A stretch of DNA of 50,998 nucleotides from Oceanicaulis sp. BBD 1991-10 (GCA_001657295.1 LYSW01000011.1:57343-108340); one strand, 5' to 3'. Counted from the stretch's first letter, positions 16,342 through 25,087 are shown. Program-made: numbers and translations. Notes: generated by a model from the sequence alone, not told the origin.

Positions 16342-17616
16342 TCAACCTCCCTGGCCCAGCGTCCGAGCTTCGCCGGCGTCGAATCGGCCGCGGGCGAAGC
16401 CCATCAGCATCACCGCCGAGAGCTTGGTCCGCTCGGAAAAGCTTGAAAGCTTGGCGATCTCGCGATCGGAATGGATGTCCGCCCCGCGCACGCCCAGCGT
16501 GTCGACATTCGGACACCCCGAAGCCCACAGATTATTGCCTTCGCAAACCCCGCCGGTGTCGGTCCAGCGGATATCAAGGCCAAGCGCCGTCCCGCTGGCG
16601 CGGGTCCACTCGAACATACGCAGATTGGCCGCACTCATGGGTTTGGGCGGCCGCGTGAACCCGCCGTGAAGGTCCGCGGAGATCCCGTCCCGCTCATTAA
16701 TGCGCGCTAGAATCCGAACGATTTCGGCCTTGGCCCAGGCGGCCTCGTCCTCGGTCTTCACACGGATGTTGAAGCGGCAGATGCCAAGGTCGGGCACCAC
16801 GTTCGGCGCGCCGCCGCCGTCAATGCGCGAGACGTTGAAGGTGACGTTTTCGCGTTGGCCGTTAAGCGCATCGAGCAGGGCGGCGAAGTCCGCCGCCGCG
16901 ACAATGGCGTTGCGGCCCAGATGGTGCTCGCGCCCGGCATGGGCGGCTTTGCCCAGGCAGCGCACCGAGAAATTGCCGGACCCCTTGCGGGCGCCGGCCA
17001 GCGACCCGTCGGCCAGCGCGGGCTCATAGGTCATGCCGACCTGCGCCTTCGCGCCCAGCTCCATCAGCACCGGGCCGGACCCGAGCGAGCCGATCTCCTC
17101 GTCGGGGCTCACGAGCACGTCATACCCGACTTGATCCGCCCAGGGGCTGCGTTCCAGCGCCAGGAGCGCATTGAGCATCACGATCAGACCGCCCTTCATG
17201 TCCGCGACGCCTGGGCCGTTGATCGTGTCCTCGTCGAGCAGGCGCCACTGCTCAAAGCCCCCGCCCGCCGGAAAGACCGTGTCGTGATGGCCGGTGAGCA
17301 CAATACGCACCGGCGCGTCGGGGCGTTGGGACACCTTCATCGCCGGGGGGTAGACGATGTCTTTGATCTCGCCGTCGAGCTCGACCGTCTGAGACGGCGC
17401 GAGCTCCACCGCTTCAACCGCTCCGCCGAGTTCGGCGAAGGCGTCGGACAACTCGGCGCGCATGGTTTCCAGGCCATCGAGATTCCGGCTGCCCGAGTTG
17501 ATGTTCGACCAGCGTTTGACGGTGTCGATCATGTGGTCGGCGCGTCCGTCCACCCAATCGAGGATGTCACGCTCCTGGCCGTCGAGGTCAAAAGCCGGCT
17601 TGACGGTGTCGCTCAT
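16342..17616 (-). CDS. M20 family metallohydrolase, candidate AstE substitute
   Basis: A 424-residue zinc amidohydrolase of the M20 (ArgE/DapE/CPG2) family. Metal ligands are H110 and D112 (TGHHDTVFP), bridging D139 (GVADMKGG), then E173-E174 (SPDEEIGS, the catalytic Glu and a ligand). The dimerisation domain carries KAAHAGREHHLGRNA. M20 enzymes remove acyl groups from amino acids or cleave dipeptides. It is embedded between the PLP gene and astA with three-base gaps, and no AstE (succinylglutamate desuccinylase, a different zinc family) is in the operon. Hydrolysis of N-succinylglutamate to glutamate and succinate is therefore the natural hypothesis. Family is certain; the substrate is inference. 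Confidence 0.88.
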   Translation of the reverse strand: MSDTVKPAFDLDGQERDILDWVDGRADHMIDTVKRWSNINSGSRNLDGLETMRAELSDAFAELGGAVEAVELAPSQTVELDGEIKDIVYPPAMKVSQRPDAPVRIVLTGHHDTVFPAGGGFEQWRLLDEDTINGPGVADMKGGLIVMLNALLALERSPWADQVGYDVLVSPDEEIGSLGSGPVLMELGAKAQVGMTYEPALADGSLAGARKGSGNFSVRCLGKAAHAGREHHLGRNAIVAAADFAALLDALNGQRENVTFNVSRIDGGGAPNVVPDLGICRFNIRVKTEDEAAWAKAEIVRILARINERDGISADLHGGFTRPPKPMSAANLRMFEWTRASGTALGLDIRWTDTGGVCEGNNLWASGCPNVDTLGVRGADIHSDREIAKLSSFSERTKLSAVMLMGFARGRFDAGEARTLGQGG

Positions 17617-17619
17617 GGA

Positions 17620-18912
17620 TCAGACCTGCGCGAGCGCCTGGTCGAAATCGGCGATCAGGTCCTTGGGATTTTCAATGCCGATTGAGGTGCGCACCATGCC
17701 GGGCGTATAGCCCAGCTTCTCCTGAAGCTCCGGCGCGACGGCGGCATGGGTCGTCGTGCCCGGATGGCAAATCAGAGATTCCGTCCCGCCCAGGCTGACC
17801 GCCAGCTTCACGACTTTAAGCGCGTTCAGCATCCGGAACGCGCCCTCCTGGCCGCCATCGACGTCAAAAGAGAAGGTCGAGCCGTAAAACGCGCCCGATT
17901 GACGCTGGTGAACCTCGTAATCGCGCGTCCCCGGCTTAAGGAATCCCAAATGGCGCACCTTTGAGACTTTGGGATGATCGCGCAGGAATCGGGCGACTTC
18001 ATCGGCGCCGTCAAAGGCGGCCTGCATGCGCAGCTTCACCGTCTCCAGCGAGCGCGCCAGCATCCAGCAGGTGTTGGGATCGAGATTGGTTCCCATGCCC
18101 GAGCGCAGCTTGCGCACCGGCGCCATCAGGGCGCTGGACCCCAGCGCCGCGCCGCCGATCAGGTCGGAGTGGCCGCCGATATATTTGGTCAGCGAGTAGA
18201 CGACGATGTCGCCGCCATGTTTCAGCGGACTTTGACCGATCGGTCCAAGCACCGTGTTGTCCACCACGACCGGCGGACGATGGCCCTGGCGCTCGCCGAT
18301 CTCATCGGCGAGCTTCGCCATCAGGGCGAGGTCGACGATTTCATTGGTCGGATTGGTCGGGGTCTCGACATAGATCACCGCGACGCGGCCCATCTCCAGC
18401 GCCTTGTCGACTTCCGCGCGGATATCGGCTTCATCGGCGTTGGCGAAGAAATCCCGGCTCTGAATGCCGTATTGCGGCAGGATCGCCCGGACCAGGGTCT
18501 CCGTGCCGCCATAGAGCGGCGTGGAATGCATGACCACGTCGCCGGCATGGGCGTGGCCCATCAGCACGGTGGAGATGGCGCCCATTCCAGAAGAGAAGAC
18601 GAGGGCTTCCTCGGCGCCGTCAAACAAGGTGAGCCGGTCTTCAACAACCTCCATATTCGGATTGTTGAAGCGGGTATACATCAAGCCGGCCTGATCAGGA
18701 TCGCCGGCCTGCGCGCGCCCTCCCATGACCCTGAAAAAGGCCGCGCCTTCTTCGGCGGACGAGAAGGCGAAAGTCGATGTCTGGAAAATCGGCGGCTTGA
18801 TGGACCCTTCCGACAGCTTGGCGTCGAAGCCGTAGCTCATCATCAAGGTTTCAGGCGACAGGGCGTGAGCGCCCACAGCGCGCTTGCGATAGGGCGTTTC
18901 CGGCTTGCTCAT
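17620..18912 (-). CDS. Cys/Met-metabolism PLP enzyme (cystathionine gamma-synthase family)
   Basis: A 430-residue fold-type I PLP enzyme of the trans-sulfuration family. The Schiff-base lysine is K243 (VYSLTKYIGGHSDLIGG), with the PLP-phosphate tyrosine in YTRFNNPN (Y79), SSGMGAIST, and the aspartate in VVVDNTV. It is longer than the E. coli MetB/MetC type, mainly from an N-terminal extension and an insert near residue 68 (GRAQAGDPDQAG). It could act as cystathionine gamma-synthase, methionine gamma-lyase or a related lyase. I chose ATG 18912, with AGGAAG eight bases before it. It heads the AST operon, with TGA-TCC-ATG to the M20 gene. Why a sulfur-amino-acid enzyme sits there is unclear. Confidence 0.88.
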   Translation of the reverse strand: MSKPETPYRKRAVGAHALSPETLMMSYGFDAKLSEGSIKPPIFQTSTFAFSSAEEGAAFFRVMGGRAQAGDPDQAGLMYTRFNNPNMEVVEDRLTLFDGAEEALVFSSGMGAISTVLMGHAHAGDVVMHSTPLYGGTETLVRAILPQYGIQSRDFFANADEADIRAEVDKALEMGRVAVIYVETPTNPTNEIVDLALMAKLADEIGERQGHRPPVVVDNTVLGPIGQSPLKHGGDIVVYSLTKYIGGHSDLIGGAALGSSALMAPVRKLRSGMGTNLDPNTCWMLARSLETVKLRMQAAFDGADEVARFLRDHPKVSKVRHLGFLKPGTRDYEVHQRQSGAFYGSTFSFDVDGGQEGAFRMLNALKVVKLAVSLGGTESLICHPGTTTHAAVAPELQEKLGYTPGMVRTSIGIENPKDLIADFDQALAQV

Positions 18913-19081
18913 GGCAGACTTCCTGGTCAGCGGGACCGGCCGCCGGCATCCAGGCGGCTGCGCGGTCATGGAAATTGGATGACCGGTTTCTGCGCCCGCC
19001 CGCAGGTCGGGTCAACCCGTCCGGGCGTTCCCTGACATTGCTGCAATTGCGTAATGACCCGGCGTTCACCGGAAATGCAAA

Positions 19082-19108
19082 CGGCCCGGCGCTGAAAGCG
19101 CCGGGCCG
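19082..19108 (-). terminator. Terminator hairpin after ompA-like gene
   Basis: A perfect 12-bp inverted repeat (CGGCCCGGCGCT at 19082-19093 and its complement at 19097-19108) has a GAA loop. On the minus strand it is followed by TTTGCATTT. It lies 29 bases past the OmpA-family stop and separates that gene from the AST operon promoter region (18913-19081). Confidence 0.75.
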
Positions 19109-19137
19109 CAAGCAGTCTCGCTGAAGCGTGCGCCGAT

Positions 19138-20223
19138 CTAGTTCAGATCGATCAGCACTTCCGCGCGGCGGTTCAGCGGCTCGCGCACACCGTCCGGCGT
19201 GGCCACCGCAGGGCGGCTTTCACCGAAGGCGTTGAGCGAGATCGCAGACGCCGGAACGCCGAGGCGAACCATCTCGTCGCGCACCGCACGCGCACGGCGC
19301 TCGGACAGACCGACATTATAGGCGGCCGAACCAGAGCGGTCCGTGAAGCCGTCGATCGAGACCGAGGCCACGCCGCAAGAGCGCGCTTCGTTCACCGCCT
19401 GGTTGATCACCGTGCGAGCCTGATCGGTCAGGTTCGAGCGATCCCAGTTGAAGTACACCACGAAGTCCACGTCCACGCAGGCCGGCGGAGGCGGCGGCGG
19501 CGGCGGAGGCGGCGGAGGCGGCGGCGGAGGCGGCGGAGGCGGCGGGGGCGGAGGCGGCGGAGGCGGCGGAGCCGCGAACAGATACCGCAGACCCAACCAG
19601 GCTTCGTGACCAGCGTAATTGTCAGCATCAACACCCGGGTTGAAGCCGCCGCCGCCGGCGTTGAAGTAACGATACTCCGTGTCGAGCGTCAGATTCTGGG
19701 TCAGCTCCCAGCCGATACCGGCGATCAGGTTCCAAGCGAAGGCGTTGTCGCTGTCCTGAACGGCGGTCCAGCGCGGGTCAGACGCGCCGGTATTGCCCGG
19801 AGGCGTCGTTCCGGTGCTCCAGCCGAAGGCGGACACGTCCTGCGCCGCCCAGCCGATGCCGGCGCCGACATAGGGAGTCCACCAACCGCCCTGATCGAAG
19901 TCGTAATACAGGTTCAGCATGCCCGTCCAAATCTGGACGTCGGACGTGCTGTCCTCGAAATTGCCGACCGCGCCGGTGTCGTTGAAGCGGTGAGCCAGTT
20001 CACCTTCAAGACGCCAGCCGCTGGCCCACTCATAGCCGAGCGCCAGCTTTTCGCGCAGATCGCCTTCACCTTCCGCGTCGCCGTTCAGGCCGCCGCTGAA
20101 TTCGGTGTCGACAGAGCCGTAGCCCAGACCCCCGCTGAGATACCATCCCTCATCCGCGACCGCCATGGACGGCACGGCGAGGAGGGCGCCGATTGCGGCG
20201 GCCGAAAGAAGCCGTTTCTTCAT
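19138..20223 (-). CDS. OmpA family outer membrane protein
   Basis: An outer-membrane protein of 361 residues that anchors the envelope to peptidoglycan. It has a signal peptide (KKRLLSAAAIGALLAVPSMA). An eight-strand barrel domain of about 185 residues follows, with alternating aromatic strands (GWYLSGGLGYGSVDTEF, WWTPYVGAGIGWAAQDV, LTLDTEYRYFN) and a last strand GHEAWLGLRYLF. After a run of 29 prolines comes the OmpA C-terminal domain: FVVYFNWDRSNLTDQA, GFTDRSGSAAYNVGLSERRA and FGESRPAVATPDGVREPLNRR, with the peptidoglycan-binding Asp and Arg present. I chose ATG 20223, preceded by GGAGGGG; the frame runs further upstream without a signal. The linker is far longer than the usual short Ala-Pro hinge. 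Confidence 0.93.
   Translation of the reverse strand: MKKRLLSAAAIGALLAVPSMAVADEGWYLSGGLGYGSVDTEFSGGLNGDAEGEGDLREKLALGYEWASGWRLEGELAHRFNDTGAVGNFEDSTSDVQIWTGMLNLYYDFDQGGWWTPYVGAGIGWAAQDVSAFGWSTGTTPPGNTGASDPRWTAVQDSDNAFAWNLIAGIGWELTQNLTLDTEYRYFNAGGGGFNPGVDADNYAGHEAWLGLRYLFAAPPPPPPPPPPPPPPPPPPPPPPPPPPPPPACVDVDFVVYFNWDRSNLTDQARTVINQAVNEARSCGVASVSIDGFTDRSGSAAYNVGLSERRARAVRDEMVRLGVPASAISLNAFGESRPAVATPDGVREPLNRRAEVLIDLN
19483..19569 (-). repeat. Poly-proline codon tract, 29 Pro in a row
   Basis: The 87 bases encode 29 uninterrupted prolines using mainly CCG with CCT and one CCC. On the plus strand they read as GGCGGAGGC-type repeats. The tract joins the barrel and the peptidoglycan-binding domain of the OmpA-like protein. 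Its repetitive structure makes in-frame length change by slippage likely, and its translation should depend on EF-P. Confidence 0.95.
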
Positions 20224-20372
20224 TCCTATCCCCTCCGGGCAATTAGCCCTTCGTGTGACAAACAGATGGACGCCCCGAATCGGGCAGGAAGCGCCCGACA
20301 CGAAATTCCACAATCGTGATAACTGATTTGTGCGGCGCACGCTACCGGCGGAGTCCTCCCTTTCGAGCCGTT

Positions 20373-21581
20373 TCAGGCCAAAACGCCATCGCGCCGCAGA
20401 CCGTTAAGGGTGTTTTCATCAAGACCGAGGCGTTCCTGCAACACCTCGTCCGTGTGCTCGCCGTGAAGCGGCGGCGCGCGCCGCGCATCCGGCGGAGTCG
20501 CGGACAGGCGCATGGGATTGGCGACGAGCCGCGTTGCGCCGACATCGGTCATAGCCATCTCGAAGCTGAGCCGCCGGGCCAGCGCTTGCGGGTGGCTGAA
20601 GACCTCGTCGATTTTCTGGATCGGGCCATTGGGCACGCCGGCATCGGTCAATCGCGCCCGCCAGTCCGCCGTGCTGCGCTGCGCCAATTCAAGCGTGATT
20701 TTCGCGATCAGCACTTCCCGGTTTTCGACGCGCGCGGCGTTGGTCGCGAACGCCTCATCCTCCGCCCAGTCCGCCCGGCCAAGCGCCGCGGCGAAAGCGG
20801 CGAACTGGCCGTCATTTCCAACCGCGATCGCGATCCGGCCGTCCTGAGTCGGAAAGTCCTGGTAGGGAACGATATTGGGATGCGCGTTGCCGTTTCGGCC
20901 GGGCGGCTCGCCGGACACGAAATAGTTTGAGGCCTGGTTCGCCAGCATGGCCGCCTGGACATCGAATAGCGCCATATCCACGTGCTGCCCGCCCTGGCCG
21001 CGATCCCGCGCCATAAGGGCCGCCATGACGGCGCCGGCGGCATAAACGCCGGTGAACAGGTCGACCGCCGGCACGCCGACTTTCATCGGCGAATCTTCGC
21101 CGGTGACGCTCATCAATCCGCCCATCGCCTGGATCAGAAAATCATAGCCGGGCTGGTCGGCCAGCGGGCCGGTCTGACCAAAGCCGGTGATGGAGCAGTA
21201 GACGAGGTCCGGGTTCACCTCCCGAAGGCTTCCATAATCAAGCCCGTATTTCTCAAGCCCGCCCGTTTTGTAATTCTCAATCACGACATCGCTGTCCGCC
21301 GCCAGTCTTCGCACGATGTCCCGGCCCGCCGGCGCGCGCAGATTGACGGCGATCGAACGTTTATTGCGGTTCGCGCACAGATAGTACGCCGCGTCGCCCC
21401 GCGCACCCTCCCGGGTGGCCTGGAAGGGCGGGCCCCATTTGCGCGTATCGTCTCCTCCGGCCGGATTCTCCACCTTGACGACATCGGCTCCCAGATCGCC
21501 CAGGATTTGCGAACACCACGGCCCGGCGAGAACGCGGGACAGATCCAGGACTTTGATATGGGACAGCGCGCCGGTGGTCAT
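20373..21581 (-). CDS. CaiB/BaiF family (class III) CoA-transferase
   Basis: A 402-residue enzyme that moves CoA between carboxylic acids through an acyl-aspartate intermediate. It opens with IKVLDLSRVLAGPWCSQIL and GDLGADVVKVENP, the family signature. It continues with LCANRNKRSIAVNLRAP and YCSITGFGQTGPLADQPGYD. The catalytic Asp is probably that of MALFDVQAAMLANQA. Substrates cannot be told from sequence; frc-, cai- and succinyl-CoA:acid types look alike. I chose ATG 21581 because the conserved start motif follows directly. The gene is divergent from recQ across 100 bases. The region 20224-20372, up to the OmpA gene, holds only promoter-type sequence. Confidence 0.9.
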   Translation of the reverse strand: MTTGALSHIKVLDLSRVLAGPWCSQILGDLGADVVKVENPAGGDDTRKWGPPFQATREGARGDAAYYLCANRNKRSIAVNLRAPAGRDIVRRLAADSDVVIENYKTGGLEKYGLDYGSLREVNPDLVYCSITGFGQTGPLADQPGYDFLIQAMGGLMSVTGEDSPMKVGVPAVDLFTGVYAAGAVMAALMARDRGQGGQHVDMALFDVQAAMLANQASNYFVSGEPPGRNGNAHPNIVPYQDFPTQDGRIAIAVGNDGQFAAFAAALGRADWAEDEAFATNAARVENREVLIAKITLELAQRSTADWRARLTDAGVPNGPIQKIDEVFSHPQALARRLSFEMAMTDVGATRLVANPMRLSATPPDARRAPPLHGEHTDEVLQERLGLDENTLNGLRRDGVLA

Positions 21582-21681
21582 TTCCGCCTCATTGATTGCC
21601 GGGACCTCGCCTACTCCCGCGGCGGCGCCGGAGCAAGCATGCAACGATTGCGGCGCTCAGCCGGTCCGCTAGCGTCACGCG

Positions 21682-23532
21682 ATGACCCGCGCTGATTCCC
21701 CCTCGCCGCCGTCCTCTTCGCCCAGCTTGGACGACGCCCGGCGGGTCATGGGCGACGTCTTCGGCTTTCGAAGTTTCCGCCCGGGCCAGGCCGAGATTCT
21801 GGTGCAGGTGCTGGACGGCCGCGACGTGCTCGCCGTCATGCCGACCGGACGCGGAAAATCGCTTTGCTTTCAATTGCCCGCCGTCGTGCGGGGCGGACTG
21901 ACCCTGGTCGTCTCGCCATTGATCGCCCTGATGCGCGATCAGGTCGCCGCGCTGCAGGCCAATGGCGTGCCGGCCGCCCATATCACGAGCGCCGACACGC
22001 CGGAGGAGCGCGAGCAAGCCTGGCAGGCCCTCGACGACGGCGCGCTTCGCCTGCTCTACGTCTCGCCGGAGCGTCTCTCCGTTCCCGGCTTCGCGGAGCG
22101 CCTCGGCCGGGCGGGCCTGATCATGATCGCGGTGGACGAGGCCCATTGCGTCAGCCAGTGGGGGCATGATTTCCGCCCCGATTATCTGCGCATCGCCGAA
22201 TTGGCCGAAGCCGCGGGCCGGCCGCAGATCGCCGCCTTCACCGCGACCGCCGACGCCGCGGCGCGGCGTGATATCGCCGCCCGGCTGTTCGCCGACCCGC
22301 CGGTGGAGTTCGTCGCCGGCTTCGATCGGCCGAACCTGCATCTGGCGGTGGGCGCCAAGCGATCGGGATCCAAACAGATTGAGACTTTCGTGAAGGCGCG
22401 TCCGGACCGGTCCGGCATCGTCTACGCCGCCAGCCGCAAGGCGTGCGAAGAGCTGGCGGACCGGCTGAACGCAGCGGGCGTGAACGCGGCGGCCTATCAC
22501 GCCGGCCTGGACAAGGCGGTCCGCGCCGCCCGCCAGGACGCCTTTCTGAAATCGGAAAGCATGGTGATGTGCGCCACCGTCGCGTTCGGCATGGGCGTGG
22601 ACAAGCCGGACGTCCGCTATGTCGTCCACGCCGCCCTGCCCAAATCCATGGAAGCCTATTATCAGGAGATCGGCCGCGCCGGACGCGACGGCGAGCCCGC
22701 CGAAACCTTGATGCTGTGGTCGCTGGGCGACGCCGCCTTGCGCCGCCGGCAGATCGCCGAGAGCGACGCGGACGAGGCGCGCAAGCAGATGGAGCTGCGC
22801 CGGCTCGGCGCCCTGATCTCCTATTGCGAAGCGCCGCAATGCCGACGGCAAACCCTGCTGGGCTATTTCGGCGAGCAGATCGACCCGTGCGGGACATGTG
22901 ATCTGTGCGAAGACCCGCCCAAACGCATCGATGGCTCCGTGATCGCGCAAAAGGCCATGTCCGCGATCGCCCGCACCGGTCAGCGTTTCGGTCTGGAGCA
23001 TTTGATCAGCGTCTTGCGCGGCGTCGAGACCGACAAGGTGCGCGCCCGGGATCACCAGACTCTGCCGACATTCGGTGTCGGCGCCGATCTGTCCAAAGAC
23101 CAGTGGATGAGCGTATTCCGGCAGCTCTTCGCCGCCGGCGCCATCGACCAGCCGATCGACGGGCATGGCGAGTGGATCATCACTGCGAAAGGCAAGGAGA
23201 TTTTATTCGGCCGCGAGGGCGTCGAATTGCGTCCGCCGGAAGAGCGCCGCGGCGCCCGGACGTCGGGCGCCCGGCCCGTTTCGGACGCCGCCGAAGCGTT
23301 AAGAAGCGAGCAGGATCGCGCGCTTTACAGCGCCTTGCGCAAGCTGCGGCTGGAGCTCGCCAAGCAGGCGGGCAAGCCGGCCTATACCGTCTTCGCCGAT
23401 CGCACCTTGATCGAGCTGGCGCTCGCCAGACCCGCGACGCTGGCGGCCATGGGCGAGTGCCATGGCGTCGGCGCCCGCAAGCTGGAGCGGTATGGCGAGG
23501 TGTTCCTGGCCGAAATCGCCAAGGCGGGCTAG
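21682..23532 (+). CDS. recQ: ATP-dependent DNA helicase RecQ
   Basis: A 3'-5' DNA helicase of 616 residues that acts in recombination and fork repair. The superfamily 2 motifs are present: Walker A MPTGRGKS (K59), DEAH at 152-155 (VDEAHCVSQWGHDF), AFTATAD and the arginine-finger region QEIGRAGRDGEP. The RecQ zinc-binding site has its Cys set in CEAPQCRRQTLLGYFGE and CGTCDLCEDP. An RQC winged helix follows, then a C-terminal HRDC domain at about 535-610 (ALYSALRKLRLELAKQAG). The stop shares CTAG with the stop of the convergent S41 gene. Confidence 0.97.
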   Translation: MTRADSPSPPSSSPSLDDARRVMGDVFGFRSFRPGQAEILVQVLDGRDVLAVMPTGRGKSLCFQLPAVVRGGLTLVVSPLIALMRDQVAALQANGVPAAHITSADTPEEREQAWQALDDGALRLLYVSPERLSVPGFAERLGRAGLIMIAVDEAHCVSQWGHDFRPDYLRIAELAEAAGRPQIAAFTATADAAARRDIAARLFADPPVEFVAGFDRPNLHLAVGAKRSGSKQIETFVKARPDRSGIVYAASRKACEELADRLNAAGVNAAAYHAGLDKAVRAARQDAFLKSESMVMCATVAFGMGVDKPDVRYVVHAALPKSMEAYYQEIGRAGRDGEPAETLMLWSLGDAALRRRQIAESDADEARKQMELRRLGALISYCEAPQCRRQTLLGYFGEQIDPCGTCDLCEDPPKRIDGSVIAQKAMSAIARTGQRFGLEHLISVLRGVETDKVRARDHQTLPTFGVGADLSKDQWMSVFRQLFAAGAIDQPIDGHGEWIITAKGKEILFGREGVELRPPEERRGARTSGARPVSDAAEALRSEQDRALYSALRKLRLELAKQAGKPAYTVFADRTLIELALARPATLAAMGECHGVGARKLERYGEVFLAEIAKAG

Positions 23533-24959
23533 CCGCGCGCGGCGATCACCTCAGCGGCAAAGGCGTGAACCGCCGCTTCGTCGCTCCAATCGCCCTCGAA
23601 GCGGATCGAGGGGATATGCGGCCCAAGCTCCGGCGGCGAGCCCAGATCCACCTTCTGCATCGTGAAGAGCTGCACGGTCTGCGAGGGCAGGACCTGGCCC
23701 CGGATCTCCATATAGCGCGTGGAGACGTCCGTCTCGCCGCCGATATGCGCGGCGCCGCCGCGGCGAAAGCGCTCCACCATCATAATGCAGGAGCTGAAGC
23801 AATAATGATCGGTCAGGATGAATACCCGCGCCGTCGCCGGGTCCGGTTGAGGCGGCGCGATTTCGGCCGCCGGCGCAAACCCGTCCGGCAGGGCCGGCAC
23901 GAATGATTGGCCGGTCGTCAGCGCGATCTCGGCTTCTGCGATGACGTCGCGCATGGCGTCCTTGAAGGCGTCGCTGAGATGGCCGAAATCCAAATAGGTG
24001 CGCATCTGCGCCAGATTGTCCGCGCTCACCCGCCAATGGGCGGTGCTCGCCCGGGGCGCGAGGCGAAGATCGGGCAGCCCCAGAATGTCCGCCAGCCGAT
24101 CGCCGATTTGCGAGTTTCCGCCGCCATTGCCGCGCACGTCGACAATGACGTAGGGCGCCGACCTGAGGCGGTCCTGATACGCCGCGGCGCCCTCGACCAG
24201 ATCAAAACCGCCCTGGTCGAGCGCAGGCAATCGCAGCCAGAGACCGCCGTCCGGCAGGGCGTTCAAGCCCGGCGCCCGTGAACCACGCGCCTGCGCTTGC
24301 GAGGCGGCTCTCCGGAACGCGGCGCCCTGCGCCGCGCGCCAGCTGAGCGCCACGTCGAACTCCCGCCCATCCCGGGCGAAGGTGCAGCGCTGAGGATAGT
24401 CTATGAACGGATTTCCCTGGTCGATGAACAGCCGGACCGCCTGTTTCGCGCGCTGCGCCCGGTAGGCCCAGACGCCGTTGAATGTTCCGATCGAGCCTTG
24501 CGCGAATTGATCGGTCGATCGACCGTCGCAGGACAGGATGCGCTCGCCGCCGGCGAGCGCATCAACAGTTGAAGCGGAAACGTAAAACCCGCCGCCATCA
24601 TAGCCCGCCAGGAAACCCGGCCATCGCATTTCCGGCCGCGCGCCGATCGGTGCGGCCGCGATATGAGGGTCATGCATGGACACCGCAAACCCGGCCAGGA
24701 CGGCATGATGGCCCGCGAGCGCCGTCACTTGGCCAGCCCGCTCAAGCGCCGTCGCCCGCGCCTGCTCCAGACGGTGACGGAAGGCGTCGTCGCCCAGGTC
24801 CGGATGCCCGGCGGGATGATGGTCTCTTAAAAGCGTATAGGCCGCCTCGACATCGGCTCGGGTCACATCCGGATCGAAGCCGGTCTGATCGTCTTGGCCG
24901 TACGCCGCGGCGGCGCAGATCGCGCTGGCGACGGCGAATGCCCCGATAAGACTCTTCAT
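23529..24959 (-). CDS. Secreted S41 family peptidase
   Basis: A 476-residue exported protein with signal peptide KSLIGAFAVASAICAAAAYG. The C-terminal half has the S41 core: YVIVDVRGNGGGNSQIGDRL and then VFILTDHYCFSSCIMMVERF, where one of the two serines would be the nucleophile. A catalytic Lys is not obvious to me at the usual place, so a tricorn-like Ser-only or inactive variant is possible. No PDZ domain is recognisable in the N-terminal half, which carries HHPAGHPDLGDDAF. I chose ATG 24959 since it begins the signal peptide; the frame continues upstream to 25043. The substrate is unknown. It overlaps the recQ end by four bases. Confidence 0.8.
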   Translation of the reverse strand: MKSLIGAFAVASAICAAAAYGQDDQTGFDPDVTRADVEAAYTLLRDHHPAGHPDLGDDAFRHRLEQARATALERAGQVTALAGHHAVLAGFAVSMHDPHIAAAPIGARPEMRWPGFLAGYDGGGFYVSASTVDALAGGERILSCDGRSTDQFAQGSIGTFNGVWAYRAQRAKQAVRLFIDQGNPFIDYPQRCTFARDGREFDVALSWRAAQGAAFRRAASQAQARGSRAPGLNALPDGGLWLRLPALDQGGFDLVEGAAAYQDRLRSAPYVIVDVRGNGGGNSQIGDRLADILGLPDLRLAPRASTAHWRVSADNLAQMRTYLDFGHLSDAFKDAMRDVIAEAEIALTTGQSFVPALPDGFAPAAEIAPPQPDPATARVFILTDHYCFSSCIMMVERFRRGGAAHIGGETDVSTRYMEIRGQVLPSQTVQLFTMQKVDLGSPPELGPHIPSIRFEGDWSDEAAVHAFAAEVIAARG

Positions 24960-25056
24960 GGCGCGCGAAGCCTCAGCCGGTCTGTAGACGCCGGACACCA
25001 TGACCACCCCGTCCCGCCGCGCGGAGTCGACAAAACGCCGCAAGTCCAGGCTGATC

Positions 25057-25087
25057 GATTTTGAAAATCCCGCATCGGCTTTGAAAA
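25057..25087. promoter_or_regulatory. Candidate regulatory repeats, S41/urcA intergenic
   Basis: The 245-base divergent gap between the S41 gene and the UrcA gene holds a perfect palindrome GATTTTGAAAATC (25057-25069). It also holds two copies of TTTGAAAA starting at 25060 and 25080, exactly 20 bases (about two helical turns) apart. This is the most AT-rich part of the gap. A binding site is plausible but no known regulator matches. Confidence 0.3.

Noticed and set aside
19483-19569. GGCGGA repeat as a possible CRISPR or noncoding repeat
   Set aside because: It is an in-frame proline codon run inside the OmpA-like gene, with no spacers.
21589-23166. A 525-residue open frame on the minus strand
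   Set aside because: It is antisense to recQ, whose helicase motifs are complete, and has no ribosome site or recognisable fold.
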